NCBI GenBank assembly: GCA_900552395.1
Contig: URZJ01000088.1
Coordinates: 1 to 7,185 of the forward strand
Source: an uncultured Collinsella sp.
GTDB taxonomy: Bacteria; Actinomycetota; Coriobacteriia; Coriobacteriales; Coriobacteriaceae
DNA: 7,185 nt
Reading direction: 5' to 3'
Part shown: in pieces, positions 1-5,546 of the stretch
Numbering within the stretch: position 1 is the first letter of the stretch
Layout of the letters: each line of letters starts with the position of its first letter
Program-made: the position numbers and the translations under genes
Notes under the pieces: generated by a model
Seen by the model: the letters and a program-made list of their open reading frames with translations, nothing else
What the model was told of the DNA's origin: nothing
Database searches by the model: none

Positions 1-194
1 AAGTCCGCCGAGCGCACGGCATATCCGTCCATAGCGCTGTTGGCAAACGGCGAAATGTCGATATCGGCCACCGCGTCCTCTGCCAAGGGAAGACCGGCGG
101 CCTGCCACACGGGAATCTCGACAACTTCGGTGCGATTCACGTGCGACAAGACGATCGCCTGCGCGTCCTCCAACGGAATGAGTTTCTCAACCAT
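1..194 (-). CDS. moeA: Molybdopterin molybdotransferase MoeA, N-terminal part (runs off left edge)
   Basis: MoeA inserts molybdate into adenylylated molybdopterin, the last common step of molybdenum cofactor synthesis in the cytoplasm. Only the first 64 codons are present, read leftward from an ATG at 194. The translation begins MVEKLIPLEDAQAIVL, and at about residues 47-61 it carries SPFANSAMDGYAVRS, which matches the family's hallmark (PPFDNSAMDGYA-type) near the N-terminus. A Shine-Dalgarno AGAGG lies 5 nt before the ATG and fixes the start. The upstream 'MoeA N-terminal domain' helix with conserved A and E residues also fits. The gene is divergent from the CLC transporter. The partial length does not allow a check of the C-terminal domains, and paralogues (MoeA1/MoeA2, or a periplasmic-binding-domain fusion) cannot be told apart. 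The family call is firm. Confidence 0.9.
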   Translation of the reverse strand, partial: MVEKLIPLEDAQAIVLSHVNRTEVVEIPVWQAAGLPLAEDAVADIDISPFANSAMDGYAVRSAD

Positions 195-213
195 ATACAC
201 CTCTAGCATGCTG

Positions 214-258
214 CGGCGCGCAACAAAAGCGCCGATTCTTTATGTTTCTCTCAGTATA
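214..258 (-). promoter_or_regulatory. Candidate moeA promoter -10 box and leader hairpin
   Basis: On the minus strand TATACT (258-253) is a good -10 hexamer, but no TTGACA-like -35 is visible at 16-18 bp spacing. Transcription from it would give a leader of about 50 nt. That leader holds a 6-bp GC hairpin (CGGCGC, 214-219, with GCGCCG, 229-234; 9-nt loop), 13 nt or more upstream of the Shine-Dalgarno. I do not see the larger multi-stem fold expected of a Moco riboswitch. The role is inferred from position only. A TATAAT on the plus strand (255-260) overlaps the same site and could equally be chance. Confidence 0.35.
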
Positions 259-370
259 ATCCCTCGACGCGCGACCGCGACTTGGCCTGTACCCGCAAAT
301 ACATCTGTCGGCCGCAAGCCGCGAAACAAAACCAAAACCAACCCACCGGCTCGTCGCGTTTACCGCGTTT

Positions 371-376
371 TATAAT
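371..376 (+). promoter_or_regulatory. Candidate -10 box for the CLC-F transporter gene
   Basis: A perfect TATAAT stands 30 bp before the ATG at 406, implying a leader of roughly 20-25 nt that contains the Shine-Dalgarno AAGAGGAA (395-402). The sequence 16-18 bp upstream (around 347-354, GGCTCG) is a poor -35, and there is no TGn extension. The short leader leaves no room for a fluoride riboswitch downstream of this promoter. Confidence 0.45.
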
Positions 377-405
377 GCTCGTGTTGCAACCCAAAAGAGG
401 AACGT

Positions 406-1827
406 ATGACTTTTACCGACAAACCCGAAAGCGCAAACGAGGCGCAGGATCATTCCCAGCCGCTCGACGACGGCGGCCTTTTCTCCCTTAACGACGTCAT
501 CATGGCAGGCAGGCAACAGCTCACCCGCTCCGAGCATCTCTTGGCTGCCGACACGCGCCGCAACGCCCGCAACCTACTCGCGAGCGCCAAGCTGCTCGTG
601 CTCGTAGTTATCGTCTCGCTCGCCATGGGCGTTGCCGCTTGGGCGTTTTTGGCCTCGCTGAATATCGCGACCGACTATCGCGAGCACCATGAGTGGATTT
701 ACGCGCTGCTCCCCGTTGTGGGCGTTGCCACCGCATGGGTGTACAAAAACCACGGCCTCGCCGCCAAGCGTGGCAACAACCTGGTCATCGACTCCGCTCT
801 GGGCACACGCCTCATCCATATGCGCATGGCCGTCCTCACCTTCGTCTGTTCCACGCTCACGCACCTAACGGGCGGATCGGCCGGTCGCGAGGGAGCCGCG
901 GTGCAGATTGGCGGCACCATCGCCAGCAACATCTCGAACCTCGCCCACCTCAAAAAGCATGACCACCACGACCTCATGCTCGCCGGCATCTCGTCGGCCT
1001 TTGGCGCCGTATTCGGTTCGCCCCTTGCCGGAGCTTTCTTTGGCATGGAGATGTGCTTTATCGGCAAGATCGACTACACCGCGGGCATCTACTGCCTGGT
1101 CGCCTCGTTTACCGGCTACTTTACATCACTCGCCCTGGGTACCGAGTACGAAGCGAATGTCATTGCCAACGTTCCCAACATGACGCCCAAAACGGTCGTT
1201 ATCGTTGTTATCAGCGCAATTATCTTCGGCCTGACGGCACGCCTCTTTGCCTGGTCGGTTCGAACAGTCAAGAACCTGTACGGTCGCTTTATCACCAATT
1301 ACCTCATTCGCGCACTTATAGGCGCACTCGTGGTTTTGGCCGCCTATGCCCTCCTCGACGCCTGGGACTACGCCGGCCTTTCCACGTGGCTTTCCGGCGC
1401 CGGATTTGCAGGCAACACCACCCTGGCGGACGCAGTCATCAAGTTGGTCGTCACAGCGCTCACCCTAGGCGCGGGCTTCCAAGGCGGCGAGGTCACGCCC
1501 CTGTTTGGCATCGGTGCGGCACTCGGTGGCTGGATCGGTTGCCTTACTGGGCTCGACCCCAGTTTTCTGGCGGCTCTCGGCATGCTCGGCGTGTTCTGCG
1601 CCGGCCTCAACGTGCCCATCACCACCTGCATGATGGCCATCGACCTGTTCCACGGCACAGCCGCCGGGTTCTTTGTCATCGTGGCCTTTATCAGCTACCT
1701 AACCGGCGGACACCGCGGCGTGTACCCCGCCCAGCGCATCATCTCACCCAAGCGCCGTTCGCTTATTGTGGATGAGGGCGGTACGGTAGCGGATGCTATC
1801 GAGCGCCACAACGACCTGATAGAGTAG
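406..1827 (+). CDS. CLC-family anion transporter, probable fluoride/proton antiporter (CLC-F type)
   Basis: This 473-residue integral membrane protein has an approximately 60-residue charged cytoplasmic N-terminus followed by hydrophobic helices to about residue 435. CLC landmarks are visible: GREGAAVQIGG (160-170) with the gating glutamate E162, SPLAGAFFGMEM (205-216), and GGEVTPLF (360-367). Several residues differ from chloride CLCs. The chloride-binding GSGIP motif is absent, with RGNNLVID (122-129) in its place. The proline after GREG is alanine. GIFAP is GEVTP. The position of the internal proton glutamate (E. coli ClcA E203) aligns by eye with M216. Known CLC-F proteins, which export fluoride in exchange for protons, likewise lack the canonical anion-site residues and that glutamate, and I recall GNNL, GREGT and GGEVTPLF as typical of them. 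The likely role is expelling cytoplasmic fluoride. No C-terminal CBS domains are present. The start is supported by AAGAGGAA 4-5 nt upstream. A generic 'voltage-gated chloride channel' label is the alternative. Confidence 0.85.
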   Translation: MTFTDKPESANEAQDHSQPLDDGGLFSLNDVIMAGRQQLTRSEHLLAADTRRNARNLLASAKLLVLVVIVSLAMGVAAWAFLASLNIATDYREHHEWIYALLPVVGVATAWVYKNHGLAAKRGNNLVIDSALGTRLIHMRMAVLTFVCSTLTHLTGGSAGREGAAVQIGGTIASNISNLAHLKKHDHHDLMLAGISSAFGAVFGSPLAGAFFGMEMCFIGKIDYTAGIYCLVASFTGYFTSLALGTEYEANVIANVPNMTPKTVVIVVISAIIFGLTARLFAWSVRTVKNLYGRFITNYLIRALIGALVVLAAYALLDAWDYAGLSTWLSGAGFAGNTTLADAVIKLVVTALTLGAGFQGGEVTPLFGIGAALGGWIGCLTGLDPSFLAALGMLGVFCAGLNVPITTCMMAIDLFHGTAAGFFVIVAFISYLTGGHRGVYPAQRIISPKRRSLIVDEGGTVADAIERHNDLIE

Positions 1828-1902
1828 ACGTTAGTATTCGCCGTGCAGCCACAATCGGGGGCAATTCGACCCGAGCGCGACCGCACCGTCACGTTATACG
1901 CC

Positions 1903-1907
1903 GGGAG
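1903..1907 (+). promoter_or_regulatory. Ribosome binding site deciding the lipid kinase start
   Basis: GGGAG lies 7 nt before the ATG at 1915. The reading frame is open back to a GTG at 1843, but that GTG has no purine-rich site before it, and the extra 24 residues (MQPQSGAIRPERDRTV...) do not look like part of the kinase fold. The ATG is therefore preferred. Confidence 0.6.
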
Positions 1908-1914
1908 TCGCCCC

Positions 1915-2877
1915 ATGCACGCAACTGATTTTGGTCGCACGCTCATCATCGCCAACCCAGCCGCCCAGTCGGGTGCGGCGCGCGAGGTCGCTGAGCGCCT
2001 GCAGCGCTTTTTAGACATGACCGCGCGCTCATCCCAGTTTGACTTGGTACTGACCGAGCGCATGGGGCATGCCAAGGAACTTGCCGCACAGGCCCAGGGC
2101 TACCGCACCGTTATCGCTCTTGGCGGCGACGGCGTGATCCACGAGGTCGTCAATGGGCTTATGAAGCAAAAGCAGGACGCCCGCCCCGCCCTTGCCGTCC
2201 TGCCCGTGGGCTCCGGCAACGATTTTGCCCAAACGCTCGGTATCGACGATTTCTCCGGCAAGGATTTTGGCGCGCTGCTCACCTGCGAGCTGCAACGTCA
2301 GGACATCGGGCGCATTCGCTCATGGAGCCCTGCAAGCGGTAGCGGCGAGGCGACGGTCGAGTATTATGACCAGACGCTTTCGGTCGGTATCGACGCCGCC
2401 ATCGGCCTGGGAACCACCGAGCTGCGCAAACAGACTGGCTTGACGGGCGCTCCGCTCTACACCCTCTCGGGCCTTGAGCAGTTTGGCCTACGCTATCGCA
2501 ACTACCCCATGAAAGTCAGCTTTGACGGCGCGCCCGCCGAGCGCGTGCGGGCGATTATCATGGCGATTCAGCTGGGCCCCACCTATGGCTCGGGCTATCG
2601 CATCTGCCCCGATGCCGACCCCTGCGACGGCATACTCGATGTCTGCTACGCCTGCGGCCCCGTCCCCCGCGCCGTTGCCCTGCCTATGTTTCTTTCGGCC
2701 AAGGACGGCCACCACACCAAGTTGCCGCCGGTTCGTATGCGCCGCTGCCGCCATGCCGAGCTCACCTTCGAGCAGCCCGATTACCCCATCCAGGCCGACG
2801 GCGAGCCCATTGTCGCCTCGCGCATCGAGGTTGACGTCCTCGGCAGCGCCCTCCAAGTTTGGCACCCCGCCCGCTAG
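1915..2877 (+). CDS. Diacylglycerol/lipid kinase family protein (DagK/YegS-like)
   Basis: This is a 320-residue soluble kinase of the DAGK catalytic family, which phosphorylates diacylglycerol or another lipid at the inner membrane face using ATP, in phospholipid recycling. Visible motifs in order are: TLIIANPAAQSG (9-20, the N-terminal beta strand and NPxSG-type loop), the nucleotide loop GGDGVIHEVVNGL (70-82), PVGSGNDFAQTLG (97-109), then in the C-terminal beta-sandwich SVGIDAAIG (156-164), DADPCDGILDV (233-243) and IQADGEPI (292-299). All are in the family's usual order, and the length (about 300 residues) is typical. The usual GGDGT/G is GGDGV here. There is no signal peptide or membrane span. 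The ATG is 87 bp after the CLC-F stop with no terminator between, so co-transcription is plausible. The exact lipid substrate (diacylglycerol, undecaprenol, other) cannot be read from the sequence. A GTG at 1843 is the alternative start (344 residues). Confidence 0.88.
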   Translation: MHATDFGRTLIIANPAAQSGAAREVAERLQRFLDMTARSSQFDLVLTERMGHAKELAAQAQGYRTVIALGGDGVIHEVVNGLMKQKQDARPALAVLPVGSGNDFAQTLGIDDFSGKDFGALLTCELQRQDIGRIRSWSPASGSGEATVEYYDQTLSVGIDAAIGLGTTELRKQTGLTGAPLYTLSGLEQFGLRYRNYPMKVSFDGAPAERVRAIIMAIQLGPTYGSGYRICPDADPCDGILDVCYACGPVPRAVALPMFLSAKDGHHTKLPPVRMRRCRHAELTFEQPDYPIQADGEPIVASRIEVDVLGSALQVWHPAR

Positions 2878-2890
2878 CAAGGCCAGCGGG
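2870..2890. terminator. Small GC hairpin at the convergent gene junction (weak terminator candidate)
   Basis: CCCGCT (2870-2875) and AGCGGG (2885-2890) form a perfect 6-bp stem with a 9-nt loop. The left arm includes part of the kinase stop codon, and the right arm sits just before the end of the oppositely oriented rescue-factor gene. No T-run follows on either strand, so intrinsic termination would be inefficient. Confidence 0.3.
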
Positions 2891-2898
2891 ACAAACGG

Positions 2899-3279
2899 CT
2901 ACTCGTCGCTGCCCGGCTTGCGACGGTTGGCCTTTTTAATGGCTTTGAAGTGCTTGTCATTAAGCCTGCGTTGGCGAGAGCGCTGGGGTACCTTGGTCTT
3001 TACGCGTCGGCGCGGTGGACGCCCGCGACGCTCAAGCTCAGCGCGCAGCTTACGCAGGCAGCTACTACGGTTTTGGAACTGACTGCGGCTCTCGCGCGCC
3101 GTCACGGTAATCCCCGAAGGGATATGTTTCATGCGCACCGCTGAATCCGTTGTGTTCACACCCTGACCACCCGGGCCCGTAGCGCGAAACACCTGCACCT
3201 CGCAATCGCGCGCCAACTCTTCGGCCGCCATCGCGGCATAGCGCGCATACTCGCGCCATCCCATCTTGTTCTCATCCAT
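2899..3279 (-). CDS. Stand-alone peptide chain release factor-like (GGQ) protein, probable ribosome rescue peptidyl-tRNA hydrolase
   Basis: This 126-residue basic protein consists of little more than the class-I release factor catalytic domain. The GGQ loop is TGPGGQGVNTTDSAVR (34-49), where the glutamine at 39 would coordinate peptidyl-tRNA ester hydrolysis in the ribosomal peptidyl-transferase centre. It is followed by RF2-like text (IPSGITV, then RESRSQFQNR 62-71). The codon-recognition domain of RF1/RF2 is absent. A tail rich in Arg and Lys (about 86-122, including RSRQRRLND) resembles the ArfB/YaeJ tail that enters the empty mRNA channel of stalled ribosomes, so release of non-stop ribosomes is the inferred job. 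PrfH-like or other unclassified RF homologues remain possible. The start at 3279 is chosen because GGGGAGGTG sits 5 nt upstream; the in-frame ATG at 3297 lies before that site. It is the last of the leftward genes, converging on the lipid kinase. Confidence 0.85.
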   Translation of the reverse strand: MDENKMGWREYARYAAMAAEELARDCEVQVFRATGPGGQGVNTTDSAVRMKHIPSGITVTARESRSQFQNRSSCLRKLRAELERRGRPPRRRVKTKVPQRSRQRRLNDKHFKAIKKANRRKPGSDE

Positions 3280-3284
3280 ATCAA

Positions 3285-3294
3285 CACCTCCCCT
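3285..3294 (-). promoter_or_regulatory. Strong Shine-Dalgarno of the release-factor-like gene
   Basis: Read on the minus strand this is AGGGGAGGTG, a near-perfect anti-16S match, 5 nt before ATG 3279. It decides that start over the upstream ATG at 3297, which overlaps it. The site begins only 5 nt after the T-run of the upstream terminator. Confidence 0.8.
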
Positions 3295-3299
3295 CATAC

Positions 3300-3336
3300 A
3301 AAAAAATGTGACAAAGGGACAGTCCCTTTGTCACAT
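3300..3336 (-). terminator. Intrinsic terminator of xpt formed by a perfect 15-bp inverted repeat
   Basis: Arms at 3306-3320 and 3322-3336 (core GTGACAAAGGGAC / GTCCCTTTGTCAC) are perfectly complementary around a single central base. On the minus strand the hairpin runs into a T-run (3306-3300), and it starts 27 nt after the xpt stop, so it has the form of a Rho-independent terminator. The arm sequence is one I remember as recurring between genes in Collinsella genomes, so it may be a dispersed repeat recruited as a terminator. The copy number cannot be tested from this window. Confidence 0.85.
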
Positions 3337-3363
3337 CGCATACCAATCGCTTGTGTTGCGCGC

Positions 3364-3942
3364 TTAGGCGAAGGTGATCTCGCCGTTCTCGCAGTCCATA
3401 TCGGCAATGCGAGCCAGGCTCTCAACGCGGAAGCCGCGCTCGCGGAGCTTATCGCCACCGCCCTGGAAGCCTTTCTCCACCGCAATGCCAATGCCAGCAA
3501 CCTCGGCGCCCGCAGCCTCGCAGATCTTAATAAGGCCCTCGAGCGCACAGCCGTTGGCCAAGAAGTCGTCGATAATCAGGACCTTATCGCCCTCGGACAG
3601 GAAGCGCTTGCCCACGATGACCGGGTACTCCTTCTGCTTGGTAAAGGAGTAGATGGTCGTGGCATACTGCTCGCCGTCGAGGTTAATGGACTGGGCCTTC
3701 TTGGCAAAGACCACCGGCACGCCGCCAAAATGCTGAGCTGCAATGCAGGCCATGCCAATGCCCGAAGCCTCGATTGTCAGGATCTTGTTGATCTCGACGC
3801 CCTCGAACAGACGGGCCCACTCAGCGCCCATGTGATCGAACAGCTCAACGTCGCACTGGTGGTTGAGGAAGGCATCAACCTTAAGGACGTTACCGGCCTT
3901 TACGATGCCGTCATGGCGAATACGATCCTCAAGCTCCTGCAT
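3364..3942 (-). CDS. xpt: Xanthine phosphoribosyltransferase
   Basis: Xpt converts xanthine plus PRPP to XMP for purine salvage in the cytoplasm. The 192-residue length is typical of bacterial Xpt. The sequence follows the Bacillus subtilis enzyme closely as I remember it: VLKVDAFLNHQCD (19-31), ILTIEASGIGMA (54-65), PVVFAKK (76-82), YSFTKQ (98-103), and the PRPP-binding loop KVLIIDDFLANG (120-131) with the adjacent acidic pair, then AGIGIAVEKGFQ (149-160) and FRVESLARI (171-179). The start has AAGGGG 7 nt upstream (3955-3950). It lies 157 nt downstream of the exporter gene and is followed by a strong terminator. Many xpt genes are controlled by a guanine riboswitch, but the 157-nt leader region shows no recognisable purine aptamer, so control here is probably different. 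Confidence 0.96.
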   Translation of the reverse strand: MQELEDRIRHDGIVKAGNVLKVDAFLNHQCDVELFDHMGAEWARLFEGVEINKILTIEASGIGMACIAAQHFGGVPVVFAKKAQSINLDGEQYATTIYSFTKQKEYPVIVGKRFLSEGDKVLIIDDFLANGCALEGLIKICEAAGAEVAGIGIAVEKGFQGGGDKLRERGFRVESLARIADMDCENGEITFA

Positions 3943-3997
3943 GGCGCAACCCCTTCTCGCGGCAACGATACCGCGCGATTAATAAACGTTGTTCGAT

Positions 3998-4006
3998 AGT
4001 CTACCA
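3998..4006 (-). promoter_or_regulatory. Candidate extended -10 promoter for xpt
   Basis: On the minus strand TGGTAGACT (4006-3998) fits the extended -10 pattern TGnTAnnnT and would start RNA about 50 nt before the xpt ATG. No good -35 is visible 16-18 bp further upstream. The leader would contain a 5-bp hairpin (CGCGG 3958-3962 with CCGCG 3971-3975) just before the Shine-Dalgarno. Confidence 0.35.
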
Positions 4007-4021
4007 CGGACCGACCCCCGC

Positions 4022-4068
4022 CCGTCCCACAAGCCACATCGCACCACAAACCAGTCTTTTTGGGACGG
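4022..4068. repeat. Long-loop inverted repeat between the exporter gene and xpt
   Basis: CCGTCCCA (4022-4029) is perfectly complementary to TGGGACGG (4061-4068), leaving a 31-nt loop. It is the only sizeable dyad in the 157-nt gap after the exporter stop. There is no T-run directly after it on the minus strand, so it is a poor intrinsic terminator; it could be a leader structure upstream of the xpt promoter candidate. The right side (CAGTCTTTTTGGGAC, 4052-4066) matches 11 of 15 bases of the right side of the 3306-3336 repeat, so a degenerate member of the same dispersed family is possible. Confidence 0.4.
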
Positions 4069-4099
4069 CGCGAATCGTGGCAGACAGCCTCCCAACACG

Positions 4100-5404
4100 C
4101 TAATGGCGGGCGCGCATCTTCACCAAACGCACCATGGCGAGCGCAAAGCCCACAGCGGCCACAGCCATGAGCACGTAGAACACCGAGCGAAAGCCGAATA
4201 AGAACACATCCGAACGGCCTGCAACGAAACTGGTCACGGCCTCGCCCATCGCCACGCTCATCTGCCCATACAGGATATGCGACGCCGCCGTAATGCCCAC
4301 TGCCATGCCGGCATAGCGCGCCAAACTGCCCAAGCTGCCCGCAAAACCGAGTGCCTCGCGCGGAGCCGAGCCCATATACAGCGAGTTATTGGGGCTCTGG
4401 AAAATCGACGTGCCGCACGACATAAACGCGACACAGCACACGATCACAGGGATGGAGGAGTGCTCGTCGAGCGTGCTTACCGCAAAGAGACCGCATACGT
4501 ACACACCCAGGCCGACCGCCGTGGGACCCTCGCAGCCAACACGGTCCGAAACCGTACCCGAAAGCGGCCCGATAAAGGCATTCACCATCGGCAGCGCCAA
4601 AAAGAGCAGTCCGGAAATATCGGAGCTAAAGCCATGGGCATCCTGGAAATAGAACGGCAGCACAAACTCAGATGCACCGATGCCGATAAACACAATAAGC
4701 ATGCATGCCAAGTTAATCGTAAAAGCCGAACTCGCAAAGCAGCGACGCGCGGCCTCCGCCAGCGACATGGGGCGCTCGCCGGCCTCCGGCTTAACATGCG
4801 GCAGTGTGTAAAGCCCCACGATAAACGAGATGACGCCAATGGGCAGGTTGATGAGGAAGATGCTCTCCCAGGGAAAGCTTGCCACCAGCATGCCGCCCAG
4901 CACGGGGCCGCACATCATGCCGAGGGCCACAAAGGTCGCGAGGATACCCATAGCACGACCGCGCTCGCGCGCCGGAAACGACTCGGTGATGATACCCATG
5001 TTGTTAGCCATGGCCGCCGCGCAACCGACTCCCTGAACAATACGTGCCAGGATAAGAACCTCGAGCGAGGCCGAAAGGCCGCACAGCAGCGAGCCGACCG
5101 TAAAGACGATGACGCCCAACTGGAATACGCCCACCTTGCCGCGCACGTCGCCCAGACGGCCAAACGGCAGCATAGCCACGCATGTCGCAAGCAGATACAC
5201 CGAGCTCACCAGCTGGATGCGGTCGAGGCCCACGCCCAGCTCCTTTTGCATCACGGGCAGTGCCACGGTCACGACGGTCGAATCCAGGCACGCCATAAAC
5301 GTCATGATGAGCACGGTAAACAGAATCGCCCATTTGTTCTTGCCATGGGTGTCGCCCTCTAGGGCAATGTGCTCGCGGCGCAGCTGCTCTGCGGTTTTCT
5401 CCAT
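4100..5404 (-). CDS. MFS transporter, DHA2 (EmrB/QacA-type) drug or metabolite exporter
   Basis: This 434-residue inner membrane protein presumably exports a small molecule in exchange for protons. The family is shown by ACLDSTVVTVALP (38-50, DHA2 motif in helix 1), the MFS motif A GRLGDVRGKVGVF (82-94) after helix 2, RIVQGVGCA (121-129) in helix 4, the antiporter motif C-like GPVLGGMLV (166-174) in helix 5, and WESIFLINLPIG (179-190), a hallmark of DHA2 proteins. By eye there are about 12 hydrophobic segments with a charged central loop (about 201-226), whereas classic DHA2 exporters have 14 and are longer, so the two extra central helices seem to be missing. The start at 5404 is set by AAGGA 5 nt upstream; in-frame ATGs at 5410 and 5446 lack usable spacing or lie inside the upstream hairpin. 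The substrate cannot be predicted. Confidence 0.9.
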   Translation of the reverse strand: MEKTAEQLRREHIALEGDTHGKNKWAILFTVLIMTFMACLDSTVVTVALPVMQKELGVGLDRIQLVSSVYLLATCVAMLPFGRLGDVRGKVGVFQLGVIVFTVGSLLCGLSASLEVLILARIVQGVGCAAAMANNMGIITESFPARERGRAMGILATFVALGMMCGPVLGGMLVASFPWESIFLINLPIGVISFIVGLYTLPHVKPEAGERPMSLAEAARRCFASSAFTINLACMLIVFIGIGASEFVLPFYFQDAHGFSSDISGLLFLALPMVNAFIGPLSGTVSDRVGCEGPTAVGLGVYVCGLFAVSTLDEHSSIPVIVCCVAFMSCGTSIFQSPNNSLYMGSAPREALGFAGSLGSLARYAGMAVGITAASHILYGQMSVAMGEAVTSFVAGRSDVFLFGFRSVFYVLMAVAAVGFALAMVRLVKMRARH

Positions 5405-5409
5405 ATCCA

Positions 5410-5414
5410 TCCTT
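5410..5414 (-). promoter_or_regulatory. Ribosome binding site deciding the exporter start
   Basis: AAGGA on the minus strand is 5 nt before ATG 5404. The ATG at 5410 directly abuts or overlaps this site and cannot be served by it. The ATG at 5446 falls within the arm of the terminator hairpin. Confidence 0.7.
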
Positions 5415-5430
5415 TCGAGTGGCGCAACAC

Positions 5431-5477
5431 AAAAACGGGGCCCCAATCGCCTGCAAACAGCCGCGATTGGGGTCCCG
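5431..5477 (-). terminator. Strong hairpin plus T-run between metY and the exporter gene
   Basis: Arms at 5436-5450 and 5463-5477 pair over 15 positions with one mismatch (5440/5473). The 12-nt loop can add a small CTG/CAG inner stem. Read leftward, the stem is followed by TTTTT (5435-5431), giving a textbook intrinsic terminator for transcripts coming from metY. The T-run ends 16 nt before the exporter's Shine-Dalgarno, so the same structure could act as an attenuator for the exporter. Confidence 0.85.
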
Positions 5478-5499
5478 CCTACGGAATCGGAACGTAAAG

Positions 5500-5530
5500 G
5501 TCGCCGAAGCCCTCTGTCGGCATCGGCGAC
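5500..5530 (-). terminator. First of two tandem hairpins after metY
   Basis: Arms at 5500-5511 and 5519-5530 (outer GTCGCCGA / TCGGCGAC) pair at 11 of 12 positions with one A-A mismatch around a 7-nt loop. It begins 16 nt after the metY stop codon. Read leftward it is followed only by CTTTACG, so it is a weaker terminator than the T-run hairpin 22 nt further on; it may stabilise the metY 3' end or act together with the second hairpin. Confidence 0.5.
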
Positions 5531-5546
5531 TTATGCGAACGCTAGC

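Noticed and set aside
40..375. Plus-strand open frame of 111 codons at the left edge
   Set aside because: It lies mostly opposite the moeA start and then in the intergenic region. It has no homology that I recognise and no good ribosome binding site.
1843..1914. N-terminal extension of the lipid kinase from a GTG start
   Set aside because: There is no Shine-Dalgarno before the GTG, the residues do not resemble the family, and the ATG at 1915 has GGGAG at good spacing.
3328..3999. Plus-strand open frame of 223 codons across xpt
   Set aside because: It is antisense to xpt, which matches a known enzyme end to end. The frame also runs through the terminator hairpin and lacks a ribosome binding site.
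4277..5362. Plus-strand open frame of 361 codons across the exporter
   Set aside because: Its composition (Arg, His and Gln rich) is that of a reverse-strand shadow of a hydrophobic transporter. It has no Shine-Dalgarno and no recognisable domain.
5436..5530. Guanidine-II (mini-ykkC) riboswitch, because two tandem hairpins precede an efflux gene
   Set aside because: Mini-ykkC needs ACGR loops on both hairpins. The loops here read GACAGAG and GGCTGTTTGCAG on the minus strand, and the second hairpin is a terminator with a T-run.
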